This document shows positions 1 to 9,192 of a DNA stretch of 64,000 bases, one piece after another. Below the pieces are notes generated by a model, which searched no databases, had not been told where the DNA came from, and saw only the letters and a program-made list of their open reading frames with translations. Position 1 is the first letter of the stretch. Every line of letters starts with the position of its first letter. Location of the stretch: contig JBKYIJ010000008.1 of NCBI GenBank assembly GCA_047030855.1, positions 1,240,001-1,304,000 of the forward strand, read 5' to 3'. Both the position numbers and the translations under genes were made by a program. The stretch comes from QVMM01 sp047030855 (GTDB lineage Bacteria; Bacteroidota; Bacteroidia; Bacteroidales; Dysgonomonadaceae).

Positions 1-2098
1 CTGTTTCGGAATCGGGGTTGGTCACGACTTTGAATGTATAGAAACCGTCAACGTTGTTTGTCGAGATGTATTTTTGGAAAAGCTGCCCTCTTGGCGTAAA
101 TATTTCGAGAGATACGGGGTGATCTTTGGGCAGGGTTTTGTCTTTGTCTTCCAAGATGAACGATAAATAAATCGTATCGCCGGGACGCCAGACTCCTCTT
201 TCTCCATAAATGTAGCCTTTGAGTCCCTTTTGTATTTCTTTTCCGCTTACGTCAAAGTTACTTAAAGACAGAGATAAGTTAGAGGTTACTTTCAGGTAGC
301 CTTTTTCTTTATCTTTCGCTGTAATTATTGCGAACGGCACGCCTCCTTTATATTCTACCGCCGCAAAGCCTTCGCCGTCGGTTTTGCCCGATCCGATCAG
401 TTGCATCTGATAGTTGTAAACGTTTACTTCTACTCCCGACATTGGTTCGGTAGTGAGTATGTCGGTCACGGAAACCATCATTTTCTTGTCTGTACCCAAC
501 TTGGCGATTATTCCCATATTGGAAGAGAAAACGATACATTCCGATTTCTTGTTCATGTAGTAAGTAGGTTTGCAAGGATCGTCCCTGTCGTCCCAATCGT
601 ATATATCCCAGTCTATGTCGCTGTCGTAATAGTAAGGTGAAGGTACGTCCCATGCTGCCTCGTCCTCTTCCGAAAGCTGATTGTCAAAACGCTCGAGAGT
701 CGCATCCTGCGGAATTTGCGGAACAGCTCCTCCGCAAGGATAAAGCGAATATTCCTGTTTCATCGAAAGTTCGACTCTGTATATTGCACCCGGATCGCGT
801 TTGATAAGCGTTGACAGGTCAATGGAAAAATTGTTCCACTGATTGAGTTGCATACTATGATCTTCGTCTAAACGAATGCGTTTTTTCATGATAAGACGTC
901 CGAAACGACGGAGATCGCTTCCTCCGCCAAAATCGTTGGATTGTAAGTATCCCAGAACATTGTTTTCGAATATTTTGATGATTTTTATATCCACAGCCCA
1001 AAGGTTTACGGCTTGGAAAGGCAGTATGAGGTTTTCCGAGTTGGGAAGGATGTTTCCTGTCGTATTCAGAAGTTTTATTTCGGGCTTGTTCTTACTTAGC
1101 GCGAATTCGTAATTGTAGCTTTTATCAAGTTGTTTGTTTTCTTGGTTTTTTAGTTCTTTGTAAATATTGAGGCTTACGTTTTCAGAGTTGGACGTATTGT
1201 CGAGATACAATTTCAGCACGTTTTTTTGTATGTCATACGAAAAATTGTCTATCCCGTTCAGGCTGATAAGCCCCTGTATGTTCTGATTGGAAGATAACGG
1301 ATCGCTGAAAGCCACTCTTATACATTCCTGCGGATCGTAAACAACTCTTGCGTCGATAACCGAATAATTGCTTCCACCCAATTTTGGAATAGAAATCGTG
1401 TATTTCTCGTGCTTATCGGCATCTATCGGTTTTCCGTTCACATGCAGAACGTAGTCTGTCGGAGTGTTGCCGCGTTTCAGGCTGTCGATAGAGAATTTAT
1501 ATACGCCTTTCTGTTCGGAAGGCATGATTTTTATTTGAGCGGTGTTTGATCCACCCTTTACACTCAGCATTTTTTCTATTTTGTCAATAGGAGCTTCATC
1601 GGCAAGAAACAGTGTTCCCTGAACGCTGTTCCATGTCAGATCGTTGTCTTTAGTCGGAGAGTAAGGCAATACGTCGACATTGAAATTTTGTTGAGGAACC
1701 CGAAAATAGAAGTAAAATTCTTTGTATTTTTTGTCAACCTGCATTACTTTGTCAAGCTTGAACCAAGCGTCGTATTTCTGTCCCGATTTAAGTTCTCCGG
1801 GTTCGGGGACGAACTTTATGGTTCTTGTGCTTGTCCAGTATGCTTTACCTTTAACAGAAGGTGAAAACTCAAACAGTTCCTGATCTATTTCCTTGTTTAT
1901 TTCCACTGCCGGCATATCCTGTGCCAGCTCGATTTGTATGGAAGATGTCGATGATACAGATCCTGACGTAAATGCCGCAATGTATCGTGCAAATTCAGGA
2001 TTGATTACATTGTCGCCTGTCCTTTTACATGAATTGCCGGTTAAGATAACCGCAATTACTAAGAAAACAGACAAAATTAAGTGTATTGCCTTTTTCAT
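1..2098 (-). CDS. Alpha-2-macroglobulin family lipoprotein, N-terminal part (3' end beyond window)
   Basis: The reading frame is open from the ATG at 2098 to the window edge (about 699 codons), so the C-terminal part is missing. The N-terminus has a short hydrophobic signal ending in a lipobox-like TGNSC, so the protein is probably a lipoprotein with Cys24 acylated. Near the window edge is the segment GYIYGERGVWRPGDTIYLSF, typical of the MG2 domain of bacterial alpha-2-macroglobulins. The region before it resembles the N-terminal MG1-like domains of the large Bacteroidota members. Family role: a periplasmic protease trap or envelope-defence protein. Whether the thioester motif is present cannot be seen here. 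A -7-like box (CAAATATA on the plus strand, 2146-2153) lies upstream. The gene is divergent from the Nramp gene. Confidence 0.85.
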   Translation of the reverse strand, partial: MKKAIHLILSVFLVIAVILTGNSCKRTGDNVINPEFARYIAAFTSGSVSSTSSIQIELAQDMPAVEINKEIDQELFEFSPSVKGKAYWTSTRTIKFVPEPGELKSGQKYDAWFKLDKVMQVDKKYKEFYFYFRVPQQNFNVDVLPYSPTKDNDLTWNSVQGTLFLADEAPIDKIEKMLSVKGGSNTAQIKIMPSEQKGVYKFSIDSLKRGNTPTDYVLHVNGKPIDADKHEKYTISIPKLGGSNYSVIDARVVYDPQECIRVAFSDPLSSNQNIQGLISLNGIDNFSYDIQKNVLKLYLDNTSNSENVSLNIYKELKNQENKQLDKSYNYEFALSKNKPEIKLLNTTGNILPNSENLILPFQAVNLWAVDIKIIKIFENNVLGYLQSNDFGGGSDLRRFGRLIMKKRIRLDEDHSMQLNQWNNFSIDLSTLIKRDPGAIYRVELSMKQEYSLYPCGGAVPQIPQDATLERFDNQLSEEDEAAWDVPSPYYYDSDIDWDIYDWDDRDDPCKPTYYMNKKSECIVFSSNMGIIAKLGTDKKMMVSVTDILTTEPMSGVEVNVYNYQMQLIGSGKTDGEGFAAVEYKGGVPFAIITAKDKEKGYLKVTSNLSLSLSNFDVSGKEIQKGLKGYIYGERGVWRPGDTIYLSFILEDKDKTLPKDHPVSLEIFTPRGQLFQKYISTNNVDGFYTFKVVTNPDSET

Positions 2099-2207
2099 AA
2101 ATTAAAAGTTTATATTTTCGTTGTAAAGTTTAATATCTGATTTTACAAATATAAGTATTCTTTTAGATTTGTTCCCTTTTCCAATAACAAATCTGTTTGT
2201 TTTGTTG

Positions 2208-2215
2208 TACATTTG
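2208..2215 (+). promoter_or_regulatory. Bacteroidota -7 box upstream of the Nramp operon
   Basis: TACATTTG matches the Bacteroidota -7 consensus TAnnTTTG. No TTTG sits at the usual 19-21 bp spacing upstream, so only half of the promoter is recognisable. Transcription would begin near 2221, after the non-ATG codon at 2197. That favours the ATG at 2239 as the start of the transporter. Confidence 0.4.
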
Positions 2216-2238
2216 TGAGTATCCTCTGGAAATTTACG

Positions 2239-3510
2239 ATGAGTTTTAAAAAGTATTTTAAGAATATATATAAGGACAGAAAAAAGCCGTCTTTCGGAGC
2301 CTTCGAACTTTTTAAGTACATAGGTCCCGGATTGTTGGTTACGGTGGGTTTTATCGATCCCGGAAACTGGGCATCGAATTTTGCCGCCGGTTCGGAGTTT
2401 GGATATGCTTTGTTGTGGATAGTGACTTTGTCCACTATAATGCTGATTATACTTCAACACAATGTGGCGCATTTAGGTATCGTTACGGGATTGTGCCTTT
2501 CGGAAGCGGCTAATAAATATTTGCCGCACAAAACATCAAGGTTCGTCTTATGGTCGGCGGTGGGGGCTTCTATTTCGACATCTTTGGCTGAGATACTCGG
2601 CGGAGCGATAGCTTTGGAAATGTTGTTCGATGTTCCGATAAAAGTCGGAGCCGTGCTTGTTGCCGTTTTTGTTTTTGCAATGATGTTTTCGAGTTCTTAT
2701 CGTAAGATCGAACGTTATGTGATTGCTTTCGTTTCGTTGATAGGACTGTCATTTATTTACGAACTGTTTTTAGTCGATATAGAATGGGGCGAAGCGGCCG
2801 TTTCGTGGGTGAAGCCTTCTTTTCCGAAAGGCAGTATGTTAATCATTATGAGCGTGCTTGGCGCCGTGGTTATGCCGCATAATCTTTTTCTCCATTCGGA
2901 GGTTATCCAGAGCCGGCAGCTGAATCAACAGGGAGACGATCAGATACAGAAACGCCTGAAATATGAGTTTTTTGACACGCTTTTTTCTATGATAATAGGT
3001 TGGGCGATAAACAGTGCGATGATTTTGCTTGCTGCCGCAACTTTCTTCAAAGAAGGTGTTGTCGTCGATGATCTTCAACAAGCGAAAAGCCTGTTAGAAC
3101 CTCTGTTGGGAAGCAATGCCGCAATCATTTTTGCGATAGCTTTGCTTTTTGCTGGTATATCTTCCTCTATGACTTCGGGCATTGCGGCAGGCTCTATTTT
3201 TGCGGGAATGTATAACGAACCGTATGACATAAAAGACGTGCATTCCAAGACAGGGGTGATTATTTCGCTCGGCGTGGCGTTATGCATAATATTTCTGATT
3301 CAGGATCCGTTCAAAGGACTTATCATATCTCAGGCTATATTGAGCCTGCAACTGCCCATAACCGTTTTTTTACAAGTGAAACTGACTTCTTCCAAAGAGG
3401 TTATGGGTAAATATGCAAACAAGCCGTTCACTAAATTTTTGCTTTATGCGATTGCCATTATAGTTACGGTGCTGAATTTATTTTTATTGATTAGCTTTTT
3501 TGTTGCATGA
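2239..3510 (+). CDS. Nramp family divalent metal ion transporter
   Basis: A 423-residue polytopic inner-membrane protein. It has the Nramp signatures DPGN in TM1 (residues 40-43) and MPHN in TM6 (from about residue 212), which provide the Asp, Asn and Met metal ligands. The family imports Mn2+ or Fe2+ with protons, and the length fits bacterial MntH-type proteins. The ATG at 2239 is preferred over the upstream codon at 2197 because the 14 extra residues do not look like family sequence and because of the -7 box at 2208-2215. The stop overlaps the next start in an ATGA. The metal cannot be assigned from sequence alone. Confidence 0.88.
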   Translation: MSFKKYFKNIYKDRKKPSFGAFELFKYIGPGLLVTVGFIDPGNWASNFAAGSEFGYALLWIVTLSTIMLIILQHNVAHLGIVTGLCLSEAANKYLPHKTSRFVLWSAVGASISTSLAEILGGAIALEMLFDVPIKVGAVLVAVFVFAMMFSSSYRKIERYVIAFVSLIGLSFIYELFLVDIEWGEAAVSWVKPSFPKGSMLIIMSVLGAVVMPHNLFLHSEVIQSRQLNQQGDDQIQKRLKYEFFDTLFSMIIGWAINSAMILLAAATFFKEGVVVDDLQQAKSLLEPLLGSNAAIIFAIALLFAGISSSMTSGIAAGSIFAGMYNEPYDIKDVHSKTGVIISLGVALCIIFLIQDPFKGLIISQAILSLQLPITVFLQVKLTSSKEVMGKYANKPFTKFLLYAIAIIVTVLNLFLLISFFVA

Positions 3511-4478
3511 ATAAGAAAATCAGCATAATAGTTCCTGTTTACAATGTTGAGAGATACGTCGAAAGGTGTATCTTGAGCGTTGTAACCCAGAATGTCTCCA
3601 CAGACGATTATGAATTGATTGTCGTTAATGACGGTTCGACGGATTCGAGCCGTGAAATTCTCGCGACACTGCAAAGACAATACCCTTTTATTCAAATCAT
3701 CGATAAAGAGAACGGAGGATTGAGTTCTGCGCGTAATGCAGGCTTACCTCATGCAAAAGGAGGTTATGTCTTTTTTCTCGATTCGGATGACTGGATTGCT
3801 GAAAATTCGCTTGCTTTTCTGTTAAAGCAGATTGAACGATATCCTGTCGATATCCTTTTGTTCGGTATTCACGAAGTTGATGAAAACGGAAAAGAAAAAG
3901 GTTTGTTTGGCAGTTTGTCGCCCAATGATGTCGTTTTGAATGTGGAAGATTACCTGACGTCCTATACGTTACGAAGTTCGGCGTGGCAAGGTTTGTTTTC
4001 CCGTCGTTTTTTTGATGAAAAAGGCTACCGTTTTTTAGATGGTTTCGTGTCGGAGGATGACGACTTTGTTGTCCACGTATTTTCTCGTGCAAAACAGATC
4101 GTATGCAACAATCGTCAGGTTTATTTTTATTATCAGCGTTCCGATTCGATAAGCAAAGGAAAAGAATTTGAACAGAAAATGATTCAGGATAAACTGATTA
4201 TGCTGGCTGATCTGGATGACTACATTCAGTCTTTTCACGGTAAACTGAAACAGGGATTGCAACGAAAACTCGACTTCTTGGCGGTTGATATCATAAGGCT
4301 TCTGATCCGTAAGAACCATACGTCGGAGTTTATTGACGAGAGCCTGCAAAGATTGAGCGAGATCAATTACTTTCCGTTGCGAGAAGCTTCTTATTCCTTG
4401 AAATATAGGATATTCAGAAAGATGTTTTCTTCTCCTTCGAAAGTGAAACAGGCACGTGCCCTGAATAAATATGTTTGA
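3507..4478 (+). CDS. Glycosyltransferase family 2 protein
   Basis: A 323-residue GT-A fold protein. The N-terminus IIVPVYNVERYVERC, then VVNDGSTDSS (nucleotide binding) and LDSDDW (DXD-type metal site), are typical of GT2 enzymes that add sugars to surface glycans. There is no transmembrane segment, so it is probably cytoplasmic or membrane-associated. It overlaps the transporter by 4 bp (ATGA), which suggests translational coupling. The donor and acceptor sugars cannot be predicted, and no other glycan genes are adjacent. Confidence 0.85.
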   Translation: MNKKISIIVPVYNVERYVERCILSVVTQNVSTDDYELIVVNDGSTDSSREILATLQRQYPFIQIIDKENGGLSSARNAGLPHAKGGYVFFLDSDDWIAENSLAFLLKQIERYPVDILLFGIHEVDENGKEKGLFGSLSPNDVVLNVEDYLTSYTLRSSAWQGLFSRRFFDEKGYRFLDGFVSEDDDFVVHVFSRAKQIVCNNRQVYFYYQRSDSISKGKEFEQKMIQDKLIMLADLDDYIQSFHGKLKQGLQRKLDFLAVDIIRLLIRKNHTSEFIDESLQRLSEINYFPLREASYSLKYRIFRKMFSSPSKVKQARALNKYV

Positions 4479-4480
4479 TT

Positions 4481-5716
4481 ATGGAAACTCCCGTATTATC
4501 TCTTTACGATCTGAACAGAATTGTTAGAGGCTTATTGTCCGAAGCCTTTCCCGATCTTTATTGGATAAGGGCGGAAACGAGCGATGTCCGTCAGAACCAG
4601 AACGGTCATTGTTATCTGGAGTTTATACAGAAAGACGATAACAATAAAAACATAATTGCTAAAGCCCGGGGTTCGATATGGGCGAATGTATTTCAGATGC
4701 TGAAAATGTATTTTGAAAGTGAAACGGGACAGCCTTTTACTTCGGGACTGAAAGTGTTGGTGCAGGTTAGCGTGGAGTTTCACGAACTGTATGGGTTCAG
4801 CTTGAATGTGCATAACATCGATCCCACCTATACTCTCGGCGATCAGGCTCGCAACAGAACGGAGATACTCCGCAGACTTTCGGAAGAAGGCGTAATTGAA
4901 CTGAACAAAGAACTCGAAATCTCTGAAATACCGAACAGAATAGCAGTCATATCGTCTCCGACAGCCGCAGGATATGAGGATTTTTGCAATCAACTCAATA
5001 ATAATCAGTCGGGTTTCGTGTTTTATCCTCATCTCTTTCCTGCGGTTATGCAGGGCGACAAGGCAGAAGATTCCATTCTTTCGGCTTTGGATAGGATTAA
5101 CGACTATCGGGACAGTTTCGATGTCGTGGTTATTATTCGTGGCGGAGGCGCTGCTTCCGATCTGAGTTGTTTTGATTCCTATATGCTTGCTGCAAGCTGT
5201 GCACAGTTTCCTTTGCCGATTGTCACGGGCATAGGGCATGAACGTGATGATACCGTACTCGACATAGTGTCGCATACAAGAGTAAAAACTCCGACAGCCG
5301 CGGCTGAGTTTCTGATCGGGAAAATGAAAGAGACCGAATATGAATTACTGGATATGCAGGAACGGATATTTTCGGGAGCCGAACAAATATTGCAGGATTC
5401 AAAACTGCGTATAAGCAATATTGCCACTCATTTTTCGTATTTGCTGAAAGAAAAGACAAAAGAACAGATTGTCGTTTTGGATCACTTTACTTTCAAGCTT
5501 AAAGCGGCAACAGAACAATTTCTGAACGCAAAAAAGCATTTGCTGGAGGTACACGAACAACATTTGAATTTTATCTCGCCCGAAAACATTTTGAAAAAAG
5601 GCTATACTCTTACCTTGAAAGGGAATAAAATAATAAAAAGCGTTTCTCAGGTGCGTAAAGGAGAGGTTATTACAACCGTTTTCGGTGACGGGAAAACTGA
5701 TTCTGTTGTCGAATAA
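4481..5716 (+). CDS. xseA: Exodeoxyribonuclease VII large subunit
   Basis: A 411-residue XseA with an N-terminal OB-fold domain (YWIRAETSDVRQNQNGHCYLEF), the conserved catalytic region (RIAVISSPTAAGYEDF, then VVIIRGGGAASDLSCFD and GIGHERDDTVLD) and a C-terminal coiled segment. It is the catalytic subunit of the single-strand-specific exonuclease. The reading frame extends to a TTG at 4475, but the ATG at 4481, just after the upstream stop, is the better start. It is shorter than E. coli XseA (about 456 aa). The small subunit gene xseB, which often follows xseA, is absent here: only 47 bp separate xseA from the next gene. Confidence 0.93.
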   Translation: METPVLSLYDLNRIVRGLLSEAFPDLYWIRAETSDVRQNQNGHCYLEFIQKDDNNKNIIAKARGSIWANVFQMLKMYFESETGQPFTSGLKVLVQVSVEFHELYGFSLNVHNIDPTYTLGDQARNRTEILRRLSEEGVIELNKELEISEIPNRIAVISSPTAAGYEDFCNQLNNNQSGFVFYPHLFPAVMQGDKAEDSILSALDRINDYRDSFDVVVIIRGGGAASDLSCFDSYMLAASCAQFPLPIVTGIGHERDDTVLDIVSHTRVKTPTAAAEFLIGKMKETEYELLDMQERIFSGAEQILQDSKLRISNIATHFSYLLKEKTKEQIVVLDHFTFKLKAATEQFLNAKKHLLEVHEQHLNFISPENILKKGYTLTLKGNKIIKSVSQVRKGEVITTVFGDGKTDSVVE

Positions 5717-5763
5717 TTTTATTTTTACTGTATAAAAAACTAAATTGCCGAATATTTCACACT

Positions 5764-6996
5764 ATGGCTTTTAATTATATTTGGATCGCTTTTTTTCTGA
5801 TTGCTTTTGTTGTAGCATTGGTTCGGCTCATCTTCTTCGGAGATGTGGATACTTTTAATGCTACCGTCAATTCTACATTTGCATCGGCAAAGAGCGGTTT
5901 TGAAATATCGTTGGGTTTGACAGGTGTGCTGGCTCTTTGGATGGGAATTATGAAAATAGGAGAACAGGGCGGGATGATCCAATTGTTTTCGCGAGCCGTT
6001 AATCCTCTTTTCAGAAGGCTTTTTCCAGATATTCCTAAAAATCATCCTGCATCGGGTTCCATTCTTATGAACTTGTCCGCCAATATTCTTGGTTTGGACA
6101 ATGCCGCTACACCCGCAGGGTTGCAGGCAATGCGCGAACTGCAGGAAATAAACCCTAAAAAAGACGTGGCATCCAATCCGATGATTATGTTTCTCGTGAT
6201 GAACGCTTCGGGCTTGACGCTTATTCCTGTTTCGGTGATGACGATTCGGGCACAGATGGGAGCATCAAATCCTGCCGATGTTTTTGTGCCGATCATGATT
6301 GCCACTTTCGTTTCCACTATGATAGGCGTATTGGCGGTCTGTATAAAGCAAAAGATCAATATATTCGATAAGGTCATTCTCGGGACATTCGGTTCGGTTT
6401 TGTTACTGATCGGGGCGGTTATCTGGGCTTTTGACAGTATGGGGCAGGAGCGTGGGCAGTTGGTTTCATCTATTGTTGCCAGCTTTATTCTGTTCGGAGT
6501 GATAATTGTTTTTATCCTGAGCGGCGTCAGGAAAAAAATAAATGTTTACGATGCTTTTATCGAGGGTGCGAAAGACGGCTTTGCCACCGCCGTTCGGATT
6601 ATTCCGTACCTGATTGCCGTACTTGTAGCTATCGGTATGTTGCGTGCGTCGGGAACGCTGGATTTTATTATGGATGTTTTGAAATCGGGCGTTGCTTTTC
6701 TGGGTTTTGATTCCCGATGGGTGGACGCTATGCCGACCGCATTGATGAAGCCGTTGAGCGGCAGCGGTGCAAGAGGGATGATGGTTGAGGCGATGAATAC
6801 GTTTGGGGCTGATTCTTTTGTCGGGCGTTTGTCGGGCATATTTCAGGCATCTACCGATACGACTTTTTATGTGGTTGCTGTTTATTACGGTTGCGTGAAC
6901 ATAAAGAACGGAAGATACACCATTCCTTATGCTTTGCTTGCCGACCTTGCAGGGGTTATAACAGCGATTTTCGTAGCCTATTTGTTTTTCGGATAA
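5764..6996 (+). CDS. SpmA-SpmB-like fused nucleoside-recognition (Gate) domain membrane protein
   Basis: A 410-residue polytopic membrane protein. The N-terminal half resembles SpmA (LGLTGVLALWMGIMKIGEQ, then LGLDNAATPAGLQAMREL) and the C-terminal half resembles SpmB (MKPLSGSGARGMMVEAM, then FQASTDTTFYVVAVYYG). Both belong to the nucleoside-recognition/Gate family. In Firmicutes these are separate spore maturation proteins. In non-sporulating Bacteroidota they occur fused, and the function is unknown, though transport is presumed. It is on the same strand as xseA and ybeY with short gaps, so they are probably cotranscribed. Confidence 0.82.
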   Translation: MAFNYIWIAFFLIAFVVALVRLIFFGDVDTFNATVNSTFASAKSGFEISLGLTGVLALWMGIMKIGEQGGMIQLFSRAVNPLFRRLFPDIPKNHPASGSILMNLSANILGLDNAATPAGLQAMRELQEINPKKDVASNPMIMFLVMNASGLTLIPVSVMTIRAQMGASNPADVFVPIMIATFVSTMIGVLAVCIKQKINIFDKVILGTFGSVLLLIGAVIWAFDSMGQERGQLVSSIVASFILFGVIIVFILSGVRKKINVYDAFIEGAKDGFATAVRIIPYLIAVLVAIGMLRASGTLDFIMDVLKSGVAFLGFDSRWVDAMPTALMKPLSGSGARGMMVEAMNTFGADSFVGRLSGIFQASTDTTFYVVAVYYGCVNIKNGRYTIPYALLADLAGVITAIFVAYLFFG

Positions 6997-7013
6997 TTTT
7001 ATTTAAATAAATA

Positions 7014-7433
7014 ATGGCAATAAGTTATCAAAGCGAGGATGTGAAGTTTCCTCAAATTAAGAGACGGGAAGTTTCCCGATGGATAAAAGACGTAGCCTTG
7101 TCTTATAGCAAAAAGGTTGGTGATATTGCCTATTTGTTTTGTTCGGACGAGAAGATACTGGAGATTAATAACACTTATCTGCAACACGATTACTATACGG
7201 ATATTATAACATTCGACTATTCGGAGAATGATATTGTCTCGGGCGATATATTTATCAGCCTCGACACGGTAAGAAGTAACTCCGAGAAATTCGGAACCGA
7301 CTATCGGGAGGAATTGTACAGGGTGATTATACACGGCGTACTTCATCTTTGCGGAATAAACGATAAAACGGATAAGGAGCAGGAGAATATGACTAATTGC
7401 GAAAACAGGGCTTTGAAACTTTTGAAAATCTGA
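7014..7433 (+). CDS. ybeY: Endoribonuclease YbeY, rRNA maturation factor
   Basis: A 139-residue UPF0054 protein. The core HGVLHLCGIND gives metal ligands His107 and His111, but the third ligand position is Asp117 where E. coli has His. This His-to-Asp change is, to my knowledge, usual in Bacteroidota YbeY. YbeY acts in 16S rRNA 3' maturation and 70S quality control. It lies 17 bp after the SpmAB-like gene and 12 bp before the esterase, apparently within one operon. Confidence 0.93.
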   Translation: MAISYQSEDVKFPQIKRREVSRWIKDVALSYSKKVGDIAYLFCSDEKILEINNTYLQHDYYTDIITFDYSENDIVSGDIFISLDTVRSNSEKFGTDYREELYRVIIHGVLHLCGINDKTDKEQENMTNCENRALKLLKI

Positions 7434-7445
7434 TATATTGAATCT

Positions 7446-8294
7446 ATGAAAAAACTGTATTTATTTTTGATCTTTTCTGTTATTACTTTCACTTATATGA
7501 ACGGACAGACTGTAATAAAACTTTGGGAAGGGAATCCTCCGACAAGCAATGATGTCGCGGGCGGTGAAGTTGTAGACGGAGCCAGAATATCCAATGTCTC
7601 GCAACCCGACTTGACTGTTTATTTTCCCGAAGAATCTGTGTCTAAAAAAATTGCCGTCATAATCTGTCCCGGAGGAGGGTATGCGAGGCTGGCATCGCAA
7701 CACGAAGGGCATCAGTTCGCCGAATGGCTGAAGTCGCAAGGCTATACGGGAATTGTCCTGAAATACCGTTTGCCCAATAAGCATAAGGAAGTGCCGTTGG
7801 AGGATTTTCAACAGGCGATTAAGATAGTTCGCGCGAAATCTAAGGAATGGAATATAGATAAGGTTGGCGTTGCGGGTTTCTCGGCAGGAGGACATCTCGC
7901 TTCAACTGCGTCGACTCATTTTACGTCTTCTGAAACGCGTCCCGATTTCAGTTTGTTGTTCTATCCTGTAATCACTATGGGCGAATATACGCATCAGGGA
8001 TCAAAATTAAACCTGCTGGGAGACAATCCCTCTGCGGATGAAATTAATCTGTATTCCAACGAAAACAGGGTGACTGAGAATACTCCTCCTGCATTATTGA
8101 TGCTGAGCGATGACGATAAATCCGTTCCTCCACAAAACAGTGTCGGTTATTATGAGGCTTTGAAGAAAAATGATGTAAAAGCCGCAATGTATATATTTCC
8201 CGTTGGAGGGCATGGCTGGGGAATGCGCGACACTTTTAAATATCACAATCAAATGTTGGATCTGCTGAAAAACTGGCTTGATTCCGAGATATAA
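7446..8294 (+). CDS. Secreted alpha/beta-hydrolase esterase
   Basis: A 282-residue protein with an N-terminal signal peptide (hydrophobic run ending near YMNGQ). The catalytic triad is visible: Ser146 in GFSAGGH, an Asp near 222 in SDDDKSVPP, and His256 in GGHGWG. An oxyanion-type CPGGGY motif lies near residue 75. This pattern fits the small acetyl-xylan/feruloyl-type esterases (BD-FAE-like) common in Bacteroidota, which act in the periplasm on acylated sugars. No polysaccharide-utilisation genes (SusC/D) are nearby, so the substrate is unknown. It ends at the bidirectional terminator at 8301. Confidence 0.85.
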   Translation: MKKLYLFLIFSVITFTYMNGQTVIKLWEGNPPTSNDVAGGEVVDGARISNVSQPDLTVYFPEESVSKKIAVIICPGGGYARLASQHEGHQFAEWLKSQGYTGIVLKYRLPNKHKEVPLEDFQQAIKIVRAKSKEWNIDKVGVAGFSAGGHLASTASTHFTSSETRPDFSLLFYPVITMGEYTHQGSKLNLLGDNPSADEINLYSNENRVTENTPPALLMLSDDDKSVPPQNSVGYYEALKKNDVKAAMYIFPVGGHGWGMRDTFKYHNQMLDLLKNWLDSEI

Positions 8295-8300
8295 TATAAT

Positions 8301-8334
8301 AAAAGAGCCGCAAATTTTGTTTGCGGCTCTTTTA
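8301..8334. terminator. Bidirectional intrinsic terminator
   Basis: A stem of about 14 bp with a 5-nt loop (AAAAGAGCCGCAAA / TTTGCGGCTCTTTT). A-tract and T-tract flanks lie between convergent genes ending at 8294 (+) and 8350 (-), so it can serve both. Confidence 0.85.
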
Positions 8335-8349
8335 ATTTATAGCGGTTCG

Positions 8350-9123
8350 TTATTTATCTGATTTTATAAAGCTAAGCGTCATCTTACCGTCTTTTCTCAG
8401 TGTTATGATATTGTTGTCAAGTTTTATATCGGAGGTGCCTGTCAGCAGCTGCGTAAATTTGTATTCTCCGTCCATATTGCCGCATGCTTTTTTAGTTGAC
8501 ATCAGGCTTCCTACTATTATTGTTTTCGGGTTTACTTCGAAATTTCCTCCGTATTGATTGCAACCCGAAAAACCGCCGACTCTCATTTCGGTATCGTTAA
8601 ATTCGATAGTAGGAGTCCTTTCTCCGAACAAGGTGTTTGCACTTGCTCCTTCTATTGACAGGAGTTCCCATTTTCCCGCCAAATCTTTTGCCGATAATGG
8701 AGAGGTTTTAGAAAAAGTAAGAACAGCCTTTCCGTTTTGAGTAAATATCAACTCATCGTTCTTGATTGATATTTCAGATTCCTGTTCGAGTACTTTTAAA
8801 TACTTGTCTTCTCCTTCCATATTAGGACACATCATTAGCGTAGAAGCAAGTTTAGGCGCGGAGAATTTATTTTTGTTAAGCGTGAATCCACCCATATACT
8901 GGTTGCATCCTGCATTGCCGTGCAGCTTCGTGTTTACGAGATCTATTTCCAATGTCGGTTTTCTTTGAGGGAACAGTTGTGCCATATCTTCCCCATCAAA
9001 ACTTTTTAAAACCCATTTTCCGTCTAACTGCGAGCCTATGGTCTGTGTCGTTTTACAACTTTGAATGCTCATTGATATTATGATGATAGTTGAAACTAAG
9101 AATAGTGACTTAAATGTTTTCAT
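8350..9123 (-). CDS. META-domain lipoprotein (two META/HslJ-like repeats)
   Basis: A 257-residue protein with a lipoprotein signal (hydrophobic run, then SIQSC). Two META (HslJ-like) domains follow, each with the signature of a conserved GCNQYMGGF- or GCNQYGGNF-type segment and a later CPNM or CGNM. Family members are envelope-stress or heat-shock-associated proteins of poorly known biochemistry. It is a tandem paralogue of the gene at 9193-10005, which has the same two-domain layout. A hairpin lies between them, so transcription may be partly uncoupled. The gene ends at the bidirectional terminator at 8301. Confidence 0.85.
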   Translation of the reverse strand: MKTFKSLFLVSTIIIISMSIQSCKTTQTIGSQLDGKWVLKSFDGEDMAQLFPQRKPTLEIDLVNTKLHGNAGCNQYMGGFTLNKNKFSAPKLASTLMMCPNMEGEDKYLKVLEQESEISIKNDELIFTQNGKAVLTFSKTSPLSAKDLAGKWELLSIEGASANTLFGERTPTIEFNDTEMRVGGFSGCNQYGGNFEVNPKTIIVGSLMSTKKACGNMDGEYKFTQLLTGTSDIKLDNNIITLRKDGKMTLSFIKSDK

Positions 9124-9137
9124 TTTTCCGTTTAATT

Positions 9138-9178
9138 AAAAAAGCATCCTTCACCAATAGACGTAAAGGACGCTTTTA
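9138..9178 (-). terminator. Terminator between the two META genes
   Basis: The inverted repeat AAAAGCATCCTT / AAGGACGCTTTT has one mismatch and is flanked by A and T tracts. It sits in the 69-bp gap after the upstream META gene (minus strand). Confidence 0.6.
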
Positions 9179-9192
9179 ATTTATACTTTTAC

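Noticed and set aside
2197..2238. Longer N-terminus of the Nramp protein
   Set aside because: The extra residues are not family-like, and the start codon lies before the predicted transcription start.
4532..5275. Long antisense frame (247 codons) opposite xseA
   Set aside because: It has no recognisable domain and the plus strand encodes a clear XseA, so it is a shadow frame.
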